Assembly (NCBI RefSeq): GCF_900095385.1
Contig: NZ_FMID01000028.1
Location: 21,181 to 85,180 of the forward strand
Reading direction: 5' to 3'
Origin: Methanoculleus chikugoensis
GTDB lineage: Archaea; Halobacteriota; Methanomicrobia; Methanomicrobiales; Methanoculleaceae
DNA: 64,000 nt
Shown here: positions 33,630 through 42,830 of the stretch, in pieces
Position numbering within the stretch: the stretch's first letter is position 1
Layout: every line of letters begins with the position of its first letter
The notes under the pieces: model-generated
Told to the model about the DNA's origin: nothing
Seen by the model: the letters and a program-made list of their open reading frames with translations, nothing else
Database searches by the model: none
Made by a program: the position numbers and the translations under genes

Positions 33630-33938
33630 TCACTCCGAGACTTTCACGAGGTTGTCGCGGATGAACTCGATATCCGCATCCTTTGCCGCGATCTCGAAGA
33701 GCATCGTCCCGTAACCGGGGCAGGGCTTCGTAAACGGCAGCAGAATCTTTCCCTTCCGGATCTGGAGGCCGACGAGCATAGGTTTTTTTAAGAGCATCCG
33801 GATATCCTTGAAGACGAATCCCGGTTCCATCTCGTAGTATTCTTTGCTGTGCTTTCGCACGTAGTCGTTCACCTGATCGGGTGTCACGTCCTTGAGAAGC
33901 ACCAGTCCACCCAGGTTGTTTACGCAGCGCGATGCCAT
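33630..33938 (-). CDS. Conserved hypothetical protein, 102 aa
   Basis: No family recognised. 'MASRCVNNLGGLVLLKDVTPDQVNDYVRKHSKEYYEMEPG' looks like a small globular alpha/beta protein without membrane segments or signal peptide. It contains two Cys and a basic stretch, 'RMLLKKPMLVGLQIRKGKILLPF'. Codon use is normal for this genome and the promoter region is well formed, so the gene is probably real. Function unknown. Confidence 0.65.
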   Translation of the reverse strand: MASRCVNNLGGLVLLKDVTPDQVNDYVRKHSKEYYEMEPGFVFKDIRMLLKKPMLVGLQIRKGKILLPFTKPCPGYGTMLFEIAAKDADIEFIRDNLVKVSE

Positions 33939-33972
33939 CTATAAATAATTCGCATTTAGGCGAATAAACTTT
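33939..33972 (-). promoter_or_regulatory. Promoter with inverted-repeat operator candidate
   Basis: Immediately upstream of the 102-aa gene, a perfect 6-bp inverted repeat ATTCGC-ATTTAG-GCGAAT (33948-33965) lies between an A/T box (AGTTTATTC on the minus strand, about 33961-33969) and the start codon. A repressor bound there would block transcription start. Confidence 0.4.
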
Positions 33973-34083
33973 GCGTAACCTCCCGGCCCGCCGCACCAGG
34001 GCGTTGCGCCGTGTTGCTCCCGGTACCGGACGTCCTTTTTCCGGCGAGGGAAAGGTTATCGCATACCGGGCTGATACCCAGGT

Positions 34084-34638
34084 ATGAAGCCGTATGGTAT
34101 GCCGGCCCGCTCGCTCCGGGCCCGTCTCTTCCTCCTGGTGGCTTTCTCTGCCCTCCTCATCATGCCCTGCTCCGTCTCGGGCGCGACGCCCCCGCCGCTT
34201 CCGTCTCTCACGCTCTCGATATCGAACGACACCCTCTCCGGGGACGAAGACCTTGTTATCTCCGCCGCCTGGAGCCGGGACGCGAGTTTCTACCGTCCCC
34301 CGGGAAGCGTCGACGTGCTGATCTACAGCATCTCTTCCGGATCGCCCGTTGCAGGCTACACGATCCTCGAAGACGATCGGGTGGCCGCCGACGATACCAC
34401 CCGGTATTTCCGCGGGACGGTGCCCTCCTCGGAGTTGCCGGAGGGGAAGCTCCTGCTCGTCGCCACCGACCCGGTCTCCGGCGCTGAAGCCCGCGCCCTG
34501 ATCGACGTCATCGAGCCGGGTCCGGATTACCCCGGCGTTCAGGCGAAGCGGTATGCCGAGACCGCCTTCTTCGCGGTTGCGGCGATCCTGCTGGCCGTCC
34601 TCGTTGCCGGTCTCGGCCTGCTCTTGCGGCGGTCGTGA
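34084..34638 (+). CDS. Secreted, C-terminally membrane-anchored protein
   Basis: 184 residues. An N-terminal signal peptide (about 1-33, 'ARSLRARLFLLVAFSALLIMPCSVSGA') is followed by a beta-rich extracellular domain, 'LSISNDTLSGDEDLVISAAW...VDVLIYSISSGSPVAGYTI'. It closes with a C-terminal membrane helix (about 160-180) ending in LLRRS. It resembles the small surface proteins of methanogens with an Ig-like fold; no specific family is recognised. An in-frame ATG at 34099 is an alternative start. Confidence 0.75.
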   Translation: MKPYGMPARSLRARLFLLVAFSALLIMPCSVSGATPPPLPSLTLSISNDTLSGDEDLVISAAWSRDASFYRPPGSVDVLIYSISSGSPVAGYTILEDDRVAADDTTRYFRGTVPSSELPEGKLLLVATDPVSGAEARALIDVIEPGPDYPGVQAKRYAETAFFAVAAILLAVLVAGLGLLLRRS

Positions 34639-34716
34639 GGGGGAGGGGGTGCCGCTGCGTCCCGGCGCCCCCTCATCGGTTCCCTTAATGTCTGCAGAAA
34701 ACCAACTGTTCTTTAC

Positions 34717-37356
34717 GTGAATCGCGAACCGGCAGTAAAAAAAGTTCTCTACTGGTGCGACCAGTGCAACGTCCCCCTCATCGGGCGCACCTGCTCCTGC
34801 AAGGCGAGGGCCCGGGAGATAGAACTCCTGCAGCCGCACGACGTCCGCCCGGCCCTCGCGGCGGATACGGCCCTCATACGGCGCCTGCTCTCCGACCGGT
34901 TCGGCGATGTACCCCTGCCTCGCGTCGTGCTCCTGAACAAGACCGGCGGCGCCGACCGGGCGGACCTCGTGATCGTCCACGGCGACCGGCTCGGCTGGCT
35001 CACGTTCGACCCGATCGCGCGGAAGTTCAGCCTCGATATCGCTCCCGAAGCACTCCCGTACATTCTGCCGTATGCAACGAGAGGCATCGTCGATCTCGAT
35101 GCCGAGCCCGCTGTGCGCGCGCATAAGGGCCGTATCGGCGGGAAACGGTTCGCCCTGGCGACCGGGGTGCCCGACGGGACGGTCATCGTCGCCTACAAGA
35201 ACCGGTTCGGCACCGGCGTCGTCAAGGACGGACAGGTCCGGGTGAAGGAACTCGTCTCTGTTGCGCCCCGCACCCGGCCCGACCCGGGCTGGGACGAGGT
35301 GATCGAGAAGAATCGCTACCACTTAAAAAACCTTGAACGCAACGCCGTCCGGACCATCAAAAAGCACATGAACGACCGGCCGTGCGCGAACGTCTCGTTC
35401 TCCGGCGGCAAGGACAGCACCGCCGTCCTCCACCTCGCCCGCAAGGCAGGGGTGGAGAAGGCGTTCTTCATCGATACCGGGATCGAACTCCCCGAGACGG
35501 TGGAGTTCGCGGCGTCGCAGGACGTCGAGATCATCAGAAAAGGCGGCGACTTCTTCCAGGCGGTCGAGAAGGCCGGGCCGCCGGGGAAGGACCACCGCTG
35601 GTGCTGCAAACTCCTCAAACTCCACCCCTTGAAGATCTACCTCGCCGATACCGGCCCCTGCGTCACCATCCAGGGGAACCGCTGGTACGAGTCCTGGAAC
35701 CGGGCCGACCTCGACGAGACGAGCCAGAACCCGGCAAACCCCCTGCAGCTGAACGTCTCGCCGATCCGGAACTGGCGGGCGCTCGAGGTCTTCCTCTACC
35801 TCTGGTGGCAGGAGGTTCCCATGAACCCGCTCTACGAGAAGGGTCTTGAGCGGATAGGCTGTTACCTCTGCCCGGCGGCGCTCGAGAGCGAGTACGAGGG
35901 GCTCCGGGAGATGCACCCCGACCTGACGGACCGCTGGGACGAATTCCTTGTCCGGTGGGCGGAGAAGAACGGGTTGCCGGATGCCTACCACCAGTGGGGG
36001 CTCTGGCGGTGGCGGGCGCTGCCCCCGAAGATGCGCGAGGTCTGCCGGGAGCGGGGGATCGCCGTGAACGAGGATTTCACCCTGAAGGAGGCCCCGGTGA
36101 AGAAGGAGGCCCGGGCGGCAATCATGAAAAGTATGGATACCCATGAGCCGGCACCGCCGGCAGAGATCGAGTCCGTCGCGGACGGGATCAGGAAGGACTT
36201 CCCGATCCTCGGCGACATCATCTATCTCGACAACGCAGCGACGAGTTTCTCGCCGGAGCCGGTGGTTGAGGCGGCGGTCGAGTTCGAGCACCGCTACCGG
36301 GCGAACGTCGGCCGGGGCGTCCACCGGCTGACCCGGATCGCGACGCAGCGCTACTGGCACGCCCACGAGAAGGTGGCCCGGTTCGTCGGCGGTGAGGCAG
36401 GGGTGACGGTCTTTACGAAGAACGCCACGGACGCGATCAACATGGTCGCGCAGGGCCTCTCCTGGAAGCCGGGCGACCGCGTGGTGACCACCATCCTCGA
36501 GCACCACTCGAACCTCCTCCCCTGGAGGGCGCTTGCGAAGCAGGGGGTTGCGCTCGACGTGGTCGGGATCGACGCCGACTACGCGCTCGATCTTGCCGCG
36601 CTCGAAGAGACCCTGGCCGGGGGCGGCGTCCGGCTCGTCGCCGTCACCCACGCCTCAAACGTCCTCGGCGTGACGACACCGGTCCCCGAGATAGCCCGGC
36701 TCTGCCGGGAGCACGGCGCCCTCCTCCTGGTGGACGGGGCACAGTCGCTGCCGCACATGCCGGTGAACGTCGCGGAACTCGGCTGCGACTTCCTCTGCTT
36801 TGCGGGGCACAAGATGTTCGGGCCGATGGGAACCGGGGTCCTCTGGATGCGCGAGGCGCTCATCGAGCCGCCGGTCCTCGGCGGGGGGATGGTCACGAGC
36901 GTGACGGCGGAGGGGCACGTGGCCGCGGAGGGCTACCAGCGCTACGAGGCCGGCACGCCGAACGTCGGCGGCGGGATCGCGCTCGGCGTCGCCGTGGACT
37001 ACCTCTCGGCGATCGGGATGGAGCGGATCCACCAACATGAGGAACGCCTGACCGCCCGGCTGATCGCGGGGCTCTCCGGGATTGACGGGGTCACGGTCTA
37101 TGCCGCCCCGAGACCGGGTGCCCGGATCGGGGTCGTCTCGTTCACCATCGACGGTGTCCACCCGCAGGAGGCAGCGCAGATGCTCGACGAGGATGCGGAT
37201 ATCCTGGTGCGGTCGGGGCACCACTGCTGCCAGCCGCTGATGGAGCACCTGAACCTCCCGGAAGGGACGGTACGGGCGAGCATGGCGGCCTTCACGACGG
37301 AGCAGGAGATCGATCTCCTGGTTGCGGCCGTCGACGAGATCAGCCGGGGACGGTGA
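34717..37356 (+). CDS. PAPS-reductase-family PP-loop protein fused to cysteine desulfurase
   Basis: 879 residues from GTG. Residues 14-28 form a zinc-ribbon-like CDQC...CSC. Residues about 60-185 form a PUA-like region. The PP-loop ATPase core has 'FSGGKDST' (228-235) and 'DHRWCCKLLKLHPLK' (about 295). A Cys pair 'IGCYLCPA' follows near 390. From about residue 490 a complete SufS/CsdA-type class V aminotransferase begins: 'IIYLDNAATSFSP', the PLP-binding Lys in 'CFAGHKMFGPMGTG' (about 699), and the persulfide Cys in 'RSGHHCCQPLM' (about 837). The desulfurase would generate persulfide sulfur and the PP-loop domain adenylates a substrate. This suggests sulfur insertion into a nucleic acid or metabolite, or sulfur assimilation. 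It stands alone, without dnd or tRNA-thiolation partners nearby. Confidence 0.9.
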   Translation: MNREPAVKKVLYWCDQCNVPLIGRTCSCKARAREIELLQPHDVRPALAADTALIRRLLSDRFGDVPLPRVVLLNKTGGADRADLVIVHGDRLGWLTFDPIARKFSLDIAPEALPYILPYATRGIVDLDAEPAVRAHKGRIGGKRFALATGVPDGTVIVAYKNRFGTGVVKDGQVRVKELVSVAPRTRPDPGWDEVIEKNRYHLKNLERNAVRTIKKHMNDRPCANVSFSGGKDSTAVLHLARKAGVEKAFFIDTGIELPETVEFAASQDVEIIRKGGDFFQAVEKAGPPGKDHRWCCKLLKLHPLKIYLADTGPCVTIQGNRWYESWNRADLDETSQNPANPLQLNVSPIRNWRALEVFLYLWWQEVPMNPLYEKGLERIGCYLCPAALESEYEGLREMHPDLTDRWDEFLVRWAEKNGLPDAYHQWGLWRWRALPPKMREVCRERGIAVNEDFTLKEAPVKKEARAAIMKSMDTHEPAPPAEIESVADGIRKDFPILGDIIYLDNAATSFSPEPVVEAAVEFEHRYRANVGRGVHRLTRIATQRYWHAHEKVARFVGGEAGVTVFTKNATDAINMVAQGLSWKPGDRVVTTILEHHSNLLPWRALAKQGVALDVVGIDADYALDLAALEETLAGGGVRLVAVTHASNVLGVTTPVPEIARLCREHGALLLVDGAQSLPHMPVNVAELGCDFLCFAGHKMFGPMGTGVLWMREALIEPPVLGGGMVTSVTAEGHVAAEGYQRYEAGTPNVGGGIALGVAVDYLSAIGMERIHQHEERLTARLIAGLSGIDGVTVYAAPRPGARIGVVSFTIDGVHPQEAAQMLDEDADILVRSGHHCCQPLMEHLNLPEGTVRASMAAFTTEQEIDLLVAAVDEISRGR

Positions 37357-37394
37357 GGGGTCTCCCTCCCAAAATTGACACTCTACCTCTTTTA

Positions 37395-37460
37395 GTCCCC
37401 CCACCGCCCGCGCTTCGCGCTCCTCCCGCCCCCGGGAGGGGGCGGGCAGTGCGTGGCGAT
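37395..37460. repeat. Intergenic hairpin repeat, family 1, copy A
   Basis: About 66 bases nearly identical to 47053-47119. Both begin CCCCCCACCGCCCGCGCTTC, include CGCG-CTT-CGCG, and end GGGCAGTGCGTGGCGAT. The central stem here is CCCGCCCC...GGGGCGGG. The rest of the gap (37357-37394 and 37461-37651) contains no gene that I recognise. Confidence 0.8.
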
Positions 37461-37651
37461 AACCGGTGGAAAGCCGTGCACGGTCCTTCCTGAATCTCAT
37501 CATAAAGTGGACTAAGGGGATATTACCCGGGGGGAACGACGCCTCCGCAGGACGGGAGTTCGACCACCGTCAGGTGCGGGAAGCATGGGTGTTGGCGGTC
37601 AAACCCTTCGTGGCCTCGCACGAGGAACTGGCACCGGAGTTGCGCGCCCCC

Positions 37652-38377
37652 TCACCCCTCCATCCCCGCTATCCTCTCCGGATGCGTATACACCGCCATC
37701 TCCGGCGTCCCCGCGAACCCGACGATACAGAGTTCGGTCTCCTCCGCGACCTTCACGGCGAGGGCGGTCGGGGCGCCGGTGGAGGCGAGCAACGGGATGT
37801 TTGCCATGAGGCACTTCCTGACCATCTCGGAGGTGACCGTGCCGGTGCCGACCGCAACCGTCCGGGAGAGGTCGAGACGGTCAAGGAGCCCCCTCCCGAT
37901 CACGCGGTCAAGGGCGTTGTGCCGGTCGAGATCTTCCGCCCGGGCGACGACGCGGCCTTCTGATGCAAGAACAACCGAATCGAGCGGGCCGGTGAGGGCG
38001 GCAGCGGCGGCCTCGATCTCGGGCACGGCAACCACGATACCGGACTCGATCGCGGGCAGTTTCTGGGTGTCGATGTAGGAGACCGCCCCCCCGCAGCCGG
38101 AGAGGATGGTCTTTTTTACGCTGACCCGCTTGAAGATGTTCTTCGTGATGACGCTGATCCGGTTCTCCTCGACCCTGACCGATTCGATCTCGTCCGCGCT
38201 CCGGATGATCTCCTCGGTGTAGAGGTAGCCGGTGATGAAATCCTCAAAACCGCCGGGGCTCAGGATGACGGTCGTCAGGTGCCGGCCGTTGACGAAGATC
38301 GCAACCGGTTTCTCTTCGGCGGCGGCGTAGGTGACGCTCCCCCCACCGATACGGGTACAGGCAATTTTCTTGAACAT
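37652..38377 (-). CDS. fdhD: Formate dehydrogenase accessory sulfurtransferase FdhD
   Basis: 241 residues, the usual FdhD size. Motifs: 'EKPVAIFVNGRHLTTVILSPGGFEDFITGYLYTEEII', 'ILSGCGGAVS' with the active Cys at 95, 'DRHNALDRVIGRGLL', 'TSEMVRKCLMANIPLLASTGAPTALAV'. FdhD moves sulfur from a cysteine desulfurase to the molybdenum/tungsten cofactor of formate dehydrogenase. Only one Cys is present in the loop that in E. coli holds CxxC. It lies 1.6 kb from fdhAB in the same orientation. Confidence 0.93.
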   Translation of the reverse strand: MFKKIACTRIGGGSVTYAAAEEKPVAIFVNGRHLTTVILSPGGFEDFITGYLYTEEIIRSADEIESVRVEENRISVITKNIFKRVSVKKTILSGCGGAVSYIDTQKLPAIESGIVVAVPEIEAAAAALTGPLDSVVLASEGRVVARAEDLDRHNALDRVIGRGLLDRLDLSRTVAVGTGTVTSEMVRKCLMANIPLLASTGAPTALAVKVAEETELCIVGFAGTPEMAVYTHPERIAGMEG

Positions 38378-38486
38378 GCTTCCTCACTTCAGGATACCTG
38401 CGGCATCCCGGATCATGCCGGGCGCTACCCGGCAGAACCGATCCTGGTACAAGAGATGCACGGGAGAGGACTATATCATACCGGTC

Positions 38487-38957
38487 TTACGGCAGTACGC
38501 ATCTCCGGACGAACTCTTCCGGCATCGAGGTGCGCCGTGCCGTCTCTTCGACCGAGAGTCCGCTCTTGAGGAACCTCTTCACCACGCTCTCCATGGGTTC
38601 GCCGACCTCGACGATGTGCATATCGGGGTCGTAGAGCCTGACGGCCCGTTGCCCCCAGGGCTGCTCAATCACCCCGTGGACGTACCTCACCGAGTCCATC
38701 CTTTTGAGCCGTTCGAGAAAGGCGTCCAGATCGTCCTCTTCGAAGTAGAGTTCGGCGTTTTTCGATCCCCGGATGATATCGTCTTCGTCGACGCCGATCA
38801 GATCGGCAAAATGCGACCGGAGGTGGATCGCAAAACCGCCCTCGAACGATACGTTCTCACCGAGATCGTAGCCGACCTTCTGGCCGAGCACCTCTTCGTA
38901 GAACGCCCTGGAGATCCCGATGTCGCGAACGACAATAAGCGGGCATACGAATTGCAT
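38487..38957 (-). CDS. VOC-superfamily (glyoxalase-like) protein with C-terminal extension
   Basis: 156 residues. 'MQFVCPLIVVRDIGISRAFYEEVLGQKVGYDLGENVSFEGGFAIHL' and 'WGQRAVRLYDPDMHIVEVGEPM' are the two beta-alpha-beta-beta-beta halves of a VOC domain. A C-terminal 35-residue helical tail, 'VVKRFLKSGLSVEETARRTSMPEEFVRRCV', looks like a helix-turn-helix. The ligand is unknown. Position between fdhD and fdhB gives no clear clue. Confidence 0.8.
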   Translation of the reverse strand: MQFVCPLIVVRDIGISRAFYEEVLGQKVGYDLGENVSFEGGFAIHLRSHFADLIGVDEDDIIRGSKNAELYFEEDDLDAFLERLKRMDSVRYVHGVIEQPWGQRAVRLYDPDMHIVEVGEPMESVVKRFLKSGLSVEETARRTSMPEEFVRRCVLP

Positions 38958-39199
38958 ACAGGGTTTCGTAAGAATCCCCGACAGTTCAGTCTGCCGATCG
39001 GCGGTTCGTCCGCTACGGGAACGTTCTCCGGTGAAATGTTCCGGATACCTGGAGAAGAGAGGTTATTACGGCTGGCCCGGCGGCGCGAAGAGATGACAGG
39101 GGAATCCTTCCCCGCCACCGGGTATTGCCAGACACACCTTCTGCGCCCCGGCACGGGCGCAGTCAGGCTTTTATGGAACTCAAGACGGTCTACCACACA

Positions 39200-39258
39200 C
39201 CCGACCGAACGGTCGGGCACCGGCAGGCTCAGGGGTGTTACCCCCTCACCGCCTGCCG
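39200..39258 (-). terminator. Two strong hairpins downstream of fdhB
   Basis: A perfect 8-bp stem CCCGACCG-AA-CGGTCGGG (39200-39217) is followed by a nested hairpin with outer arms CGGCAGGC/GCCTGCCG (39221-39258) and inner GGGGT/ACCCC. Placed directly after the fdhB stop, they probably stabilise or define the 3' end of the fdh mRNA. No recognisable gene in the remainder of 38958-39268. Confidence 0.5.
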
Positions 39259-39268
39259 TAATGCGCGA

Positions 39269-40507
39269 TTATTTGAACACGTCGAATATCTGGTCGCTGC
39301 CGGTCGCGAAGAGCCGGTCGCGTTCCGCCCTCTCCTCGACGAGCGCGAGCACCGGGAGTTCCATGTCCACACCCGGGGTGTGACCGAACATCTTCTCCAT
39401 GTCCGTCTGCAGGGCGTGCATGTAGAGCGAGTTCGCGATCTCCATCGGGCAGTTCTCCTCGCACTGGCCGCAGTTGACACATGAGTCGGCCACGTGAGCG
39501 TAGCGGATCAGGTGGAACATGAACGGCACGGGGAGCACGCCGGGCGCTACCAGGTAGGGCTTCTTCGTGCTGCACTCGACGCAGTAGCAGATCGGGCAGT
39601 TCTCGATACAGGCGTAGCACTTGGTACACCGGCTCGAGTCCTCCATGATCTTCTGGAGGCGCTCCTTCCCTTCCCCGAGGCTCTCGAAGTAGCGCGCCCG
39701 CCACTTGTCGCCGAGTTTCAGCATCGCGTTCTCGACCTTGCCGCGGATCTCGATGCCCTTCGGGTTCGCGGGCTCGGTGGCGATCGCTCCGGCCTTCACG
39801 GCCGCGTCGAGGAGGTTTGCCCCCTTCTCGGAGCAGACCTCGACGAAGGTGGCCTTGCCGGCCTTATCGCCGATGACGCCCCAGTTACCGCAGGCGAGGT
39901 CCGCCTGGCGGGGGATCTTCATCTTGCAGCGGCGGCAGTTCGACCGGCGGCCGAAGCCTGCCTCCTCGAGTTCGTCCATCGAGATGCCCTTGTGCTGGCC
40001 GTCCTTCGTGACGATGATGAACTGGCCCTTGTCAATCTCTTCCTTGACGACATCGTTCGGGTCGACCTCGAACTTCTCGCGGATCATCTTCCGGGCGGTC
40101 ACCGGGCTGACCGAGCCGCCGCAGTTGACGCCGATCAGGAGGAGGTTGTCCAGGTTGACCTGGTTGCGCTTCGCGAGTTCATAGATGCCCATCGCGTCGC
40201 AGCCCTTCACCGTCACGGCAAGGCGCATATCCTCGGCGCCGTCCAGGTACTTCTTGATCAGTTTCGAGAGCAGGAGCGTTCCGCAGTGGAGCGAGCCTGC
40301 CGTCTGTCCGATCTCCGCGGGGTCGGTGATGATCGTGGGAACCGCATCGTAGAGGTCCACGCCCTTCTTCACCGCCAGCACGGCGTCGACGATCTTGTTC
40401 TCCAGGGCGTACTTGAGCAGTCCGGTCACCGCACCGCCGCACTCCGCCACTTTGGCGAGATCGGCGTTCGTTGTCCAGGCGTATATCATATCTCCCTTTG
40501 CTGCCAT
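39269..40507 (-). CDS. fdhB: F420-type formate dehydrogenase beta subunit
   Basis: 412 residues. The N-terminus 'MIYAWTTNADLAKVAECGGAVTGLLKYALE' and 'VTVKGCDAMGIYELAKRNQVNLDNLLLIGVNCGG' belong to the FrhB/FdhB family, which binds FAD and coenzyme F420. C-terminal ferredoxin-like clusters are 'CTKCYACIENCPICYCVEC' and 'CVNCGQCEENCPM'. It transfers electrons from the FdhA clusters to F420 in formate-driven methanogenesis. It immediately follows fdhA, with its start codon adjoining the fdhA stop, so the two are one operon. Confidence 0.95.
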   Translation of the reverse strand: MAAKGDMIYAWTTNADLAKVAECGGAVTGLLKYALENKIVDAVLAVKKGVDLYDAVPTIITDPAEIGQTAGSLHCGTLLLSKLIKKYLDGAEDMRLAVTVKGCDAMGIYELAKRNQVNLDNLLLIGVNCGGSVSPVTARKMIREKFEVDPNDVVKEEIDKGQFIIVTKDGQHKGISMDELEEAGFGRRSNCRRCKMKIPRQADLACGNWGVIGDKAGKATFVEVCSEKGANLLDAAVKAGAIATEPANPKGIEIRGKVENAMLKLGDKWRARYFESLGEGKERLQKIMEDSSRCTKCYACIENCPICYCVECSTKKPYLVAPGVLPVPFMFHLIRYAHVADSCVNCGQCEENCPMEIANSLYMHALQTDMEKMFGHTPGVDMELPVLALVEERAERDRLFATGSDQIFDVFK

Positions 40508-42577
40508 TTACTGCACCCCCGTGATCTTCTCGACGGCAACCGCACTGTGTTTCAACTCCGGCATCTTGGAGAGCGGGTCCAGCACATTGTTCGTAAGCAG
40601 GTTCACAGACCCCTTCCCGCCGAAGTGCATCGCCATCATCAGCACGCCGGGCGCGACCTCGTCGGTCACTCTGGCAAGGGCCTCCGCCTCACCGCGTCTG
40701 CTCCGAAGCCGGATCATCTCTCCGTTCTGGATCTTCAGCCGCGCGGCATCCTCTTCGTTGATCTGCACGTAGGCTTCCGGCACCTCCTGGTGGAGGATCT
40801 TCGCCCGACCGGTCTGGGTCCGGGTGTGGTAGTGGAAGATCAGACGTCCGGTCATCAGGGTGAACGGATACTCGGCGTCGGCGACCTCCGCGGGCGGCCG
40901 GTACTCGAGCCCGAAGAAGGTGCCGAGACCGTCGGCCGCGGAGAACTTCTCGCGGTGCAGGATCGGGGTTCCCGGGTGCTCCTCGGTGGGGCAGGGCCAG
41001 TGCACGGACTCCGGCTTCTCCATCCTCGCGTAGGAGATGCCGGCCATCGACGGGGTGACCCGCCGCATGTCGTCCCAGATATCCTCCGGAGAGTTGAAGT
41101 CGAATCCATTGAGGCCGAGCTTGTGGGCCAGGTCGACGAAGATCTGCCAGTCTTCCTTCGCGTCTCCGGGGGTATCGACGGCCTTCCTGATACGGTTGAC
41201 ACGCCGCTCGGCGCTGGTGAACGTCCCGTCCTTCTCGGCGAAGGATGCACCGGGGAGGATCACGTCTGCGTACTGGGCGGTCTCGGTCATGAAGAGGTCC
41301 TGCACGACCAGGAAGTCCAGTTTCTCAAGCGACTTCATTACGTGGTTCGCGTTGGGGTAGGAGACGACCGGGTTCAGCGCGAAGATGTACATCGCCTTGA
41401 TTGGGTCGCCGCACTGGTTGATCTGCTCTGTCAGGGTCACGCCGTAATCGCTTGGAAGCCCGGTGACGCCCCAGAGTTCCTCCATCCGCTTCCGGGCGAC
41501 GGGGTCTTCGCACTTCTGGTAGCCGGAGAAGACGTTCGGGTAGGCACCCATGTCGCAGGCGCCCTGGACGTTGTTCTGGCCACGGAGCGGGTTGACGCCG
41601 ACACCGGGTCTCCCGATGTTGCCGGTGAGCATCGCGAGGTTTCCGAGCGACCGAACGTTGTCGGTACCGGTCGAGAGTTCCGTGATGCCGAGGCAGTAGA
41701 TGATCACCGCGTTGTTCGCGCTGGCGTACATCCGGGCGATCTCCTTGACCCGCTCGGTGGGAACGCCGGTGATCGACTCGACATCCGCGTACTTCTCCAC
41801 GACCTTCCTCATATCCTCGTATCCCTTCGTCCGCTTCTCGATGAACTCCTTGTCGTGGAGGTTCTCCTTGATGATCCAGTACATGATCGAGTTGATCAGG
41901 GCAATGTTCGTCGAGGGGTTGTAGCGGACGTAGTGGTCAGCCAGGCGCGCCGTGGGCGTGTAGCGCGGGTCGCAGACGATGAGCGTCTTGCCCGCCTTCT
42001 TTGCCTGGAGGATCCGGCGGCCGGCGAGCGGGTGTGCCTCGACACTGTTCGCGCCGATCATGAAGATGAGGTCCGTGTTCGCGAGGTCCTCGAAGGGGTT
42101 CGTCGCGGCACCGGAGCCGAACGAGAGCGAGAGCCCCGCGACGGACGGCCCGTGGCAGATACGTGCGCAGTTGTCGATGTTGTTGGTCTTGAAGGCCACC
42201 CGCGCGAGTTTCTGTATGATGTAGCACTCTTCGTTGGGCGTCCGGCACGAGACCTGGAAGCCGAGGGACTTCGGTCCGAACTTCTCGTAGGTCTCCTTGA
42301 ACTTCGAGGCGATGAGGTCGTATGCCTCGTCCCAGGACGCTTCTTCGAACTTGCCGTTCTTCTTGATGAGGGGCTTCGTCAGCCGGTCGGGGCTCTGCAC
42401 GAACTCCCAGCAGGTCATTCCCTTGGGGCAGAGTTTGCCCTCGTTGATCGGGGTCCTCTTGTAGGGTTCGACCCCCACGAGTTTACCGTCGTTCACCACA
42501 AGGTTGAGCCCGCACCCCACGCCGCAGTACGGGCAGGTTGTGGGAACGTAACGTAATTTACCATTAATGTCAGCCAT
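40508..42577 (-). CDS. fdhA: F420-type formate dehydrogenase alpha subunit (Mo/W enzyme, Cys form)
   Basis: 689 residues from the ATG at 42577, which has GGGAG seven bases upstream; the ORF start at 42619 would put 14 extra residues ahead of the conserved N-terminus. The [4Fe-4S] site is C15, C18, C22 and C50 ('CPYCGVGC...KLCPKG'). The catalytic metal ligand is Cys141 in 'CARICHGPSVAGL', where E. coli FdhF carries selenocysteine, so this is a selenium-free form. The C-terminal molybdopterin-dinucleotide domain contains 'LMTGRLIFHYHTRTQTGRAKIL'. It oxidises formate to CO2 in the cytoplasm. Confidence 0.95.
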   Translation of the reverse strand: MADINGKLRYVPTTCPYCGVGCGLNLVVNDGKLVGVEPYKRTPINEGKLCPKGMTCWEFVQSPDRLTKPLIKKNGKFEEASWDEAYDLIASKFKETYEKFGPKSLGFQVSCRTPNEECYIIQKLARVAFKTNNIDNCARICHGPSVAGLSLSFGSGAATNPFEDLANTDLIFMIGANSVEAHPLAGRRILQAKKAGKTLIVCDPRYTPTARLADHYVRYNPSTNIALINSIMYWIIKENLHDKEFIEKRTKGYEDMRKVVEKYADVESITGVPTERVKEIARMYASANNAVIIYCLGITELSTGTDNVRSLGNLAMLTGNIGRPGVGVNPLRGQNNVQGACDMGAYPNVFSGYQKCEDPVARKRMEELWGVTGLPSDYGVTLTEQINQCGDPIKAMYIFALNPVVSYPNANHVMKSLEKLDFLVVQDLFMTETAQYADVILPGASFAEKDGTFTSAERRVNRIRKAVDTPGDAKEDWQIFVDLAHKLGLNGFDFNSPEDIWDDMRRVTPSMAGISYARMEKPESVHWPCPTEEHPGTPILHREKFSAADGLGTFFGLEYRPPAEVADAEYPFTLMTGRLIFHYHTRTQTGRAKILHQEVPEAYVQINEEDAARLKIQNGEMIRLRSRRGEAEALARVTDEVAPGVLMMAMHFGGKGSVNLLTNNVLDPLSKMPELKHSAVAVEKITGVQ

Positions 42578-42654
42578 GTGAATTCTCCCGATAGTTGCAT
42601 TCAACGTCGGTTTTGCCATGCATGTCCGGCTAGAACGGACATGTTAACAGTGGC

Positions 42655-42690
42655 TTTACTCTACTAAGTAGTATATAAATTTAAACTTAC
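42655..42690 (-). promoter_or_regulatory. fdhAB promoter with adjacent palindrome
   Basis: On the minus strand AAATTTATATACTACTTAG (about 42664-42682) contains a strong TATA box, TTTATATA, about 95 bases before the fdhA start. It is joined on the downstream side to the 11-bp palindrome CTACTTAGTAG (42661-42671). This position between TATA and transcription start fits an operator for control by formate or molybdate (inference). Confidence 0.55.
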
Positions 42691-42830
42691 TCTTTTAACC
42701 TTGGCCGGATTTTCATCCTATATAGTTGATCGCTTCCCCGACCCAATCTCCGGCACCGGGGGTACCGACTACGATATCATTTATTATGCGATTCGGTGAC
42801 GCTTCCTCGGCGATACACCGCAACAACTCG

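Noticed and set aside
33553..35322. Minus-strand 589-codon ORF
   Set aside because: It runs antisense through several unrelated real genes and has Arg/Pro-rich nonsense composition.
39494..42556. Plus-strand 1020-codon ORF
   Set aside because: It is an antisense shadow of fdhA and fdhB with strongly biased Val/Asp/Arg composition; the minus-strand proteins have full catalytic motifs.
40508..42577. Selenocysteine in FdhA
   Set aside because: The codon at the catalytic position reads Cys, and no in-frame TGA occurs within the gene.
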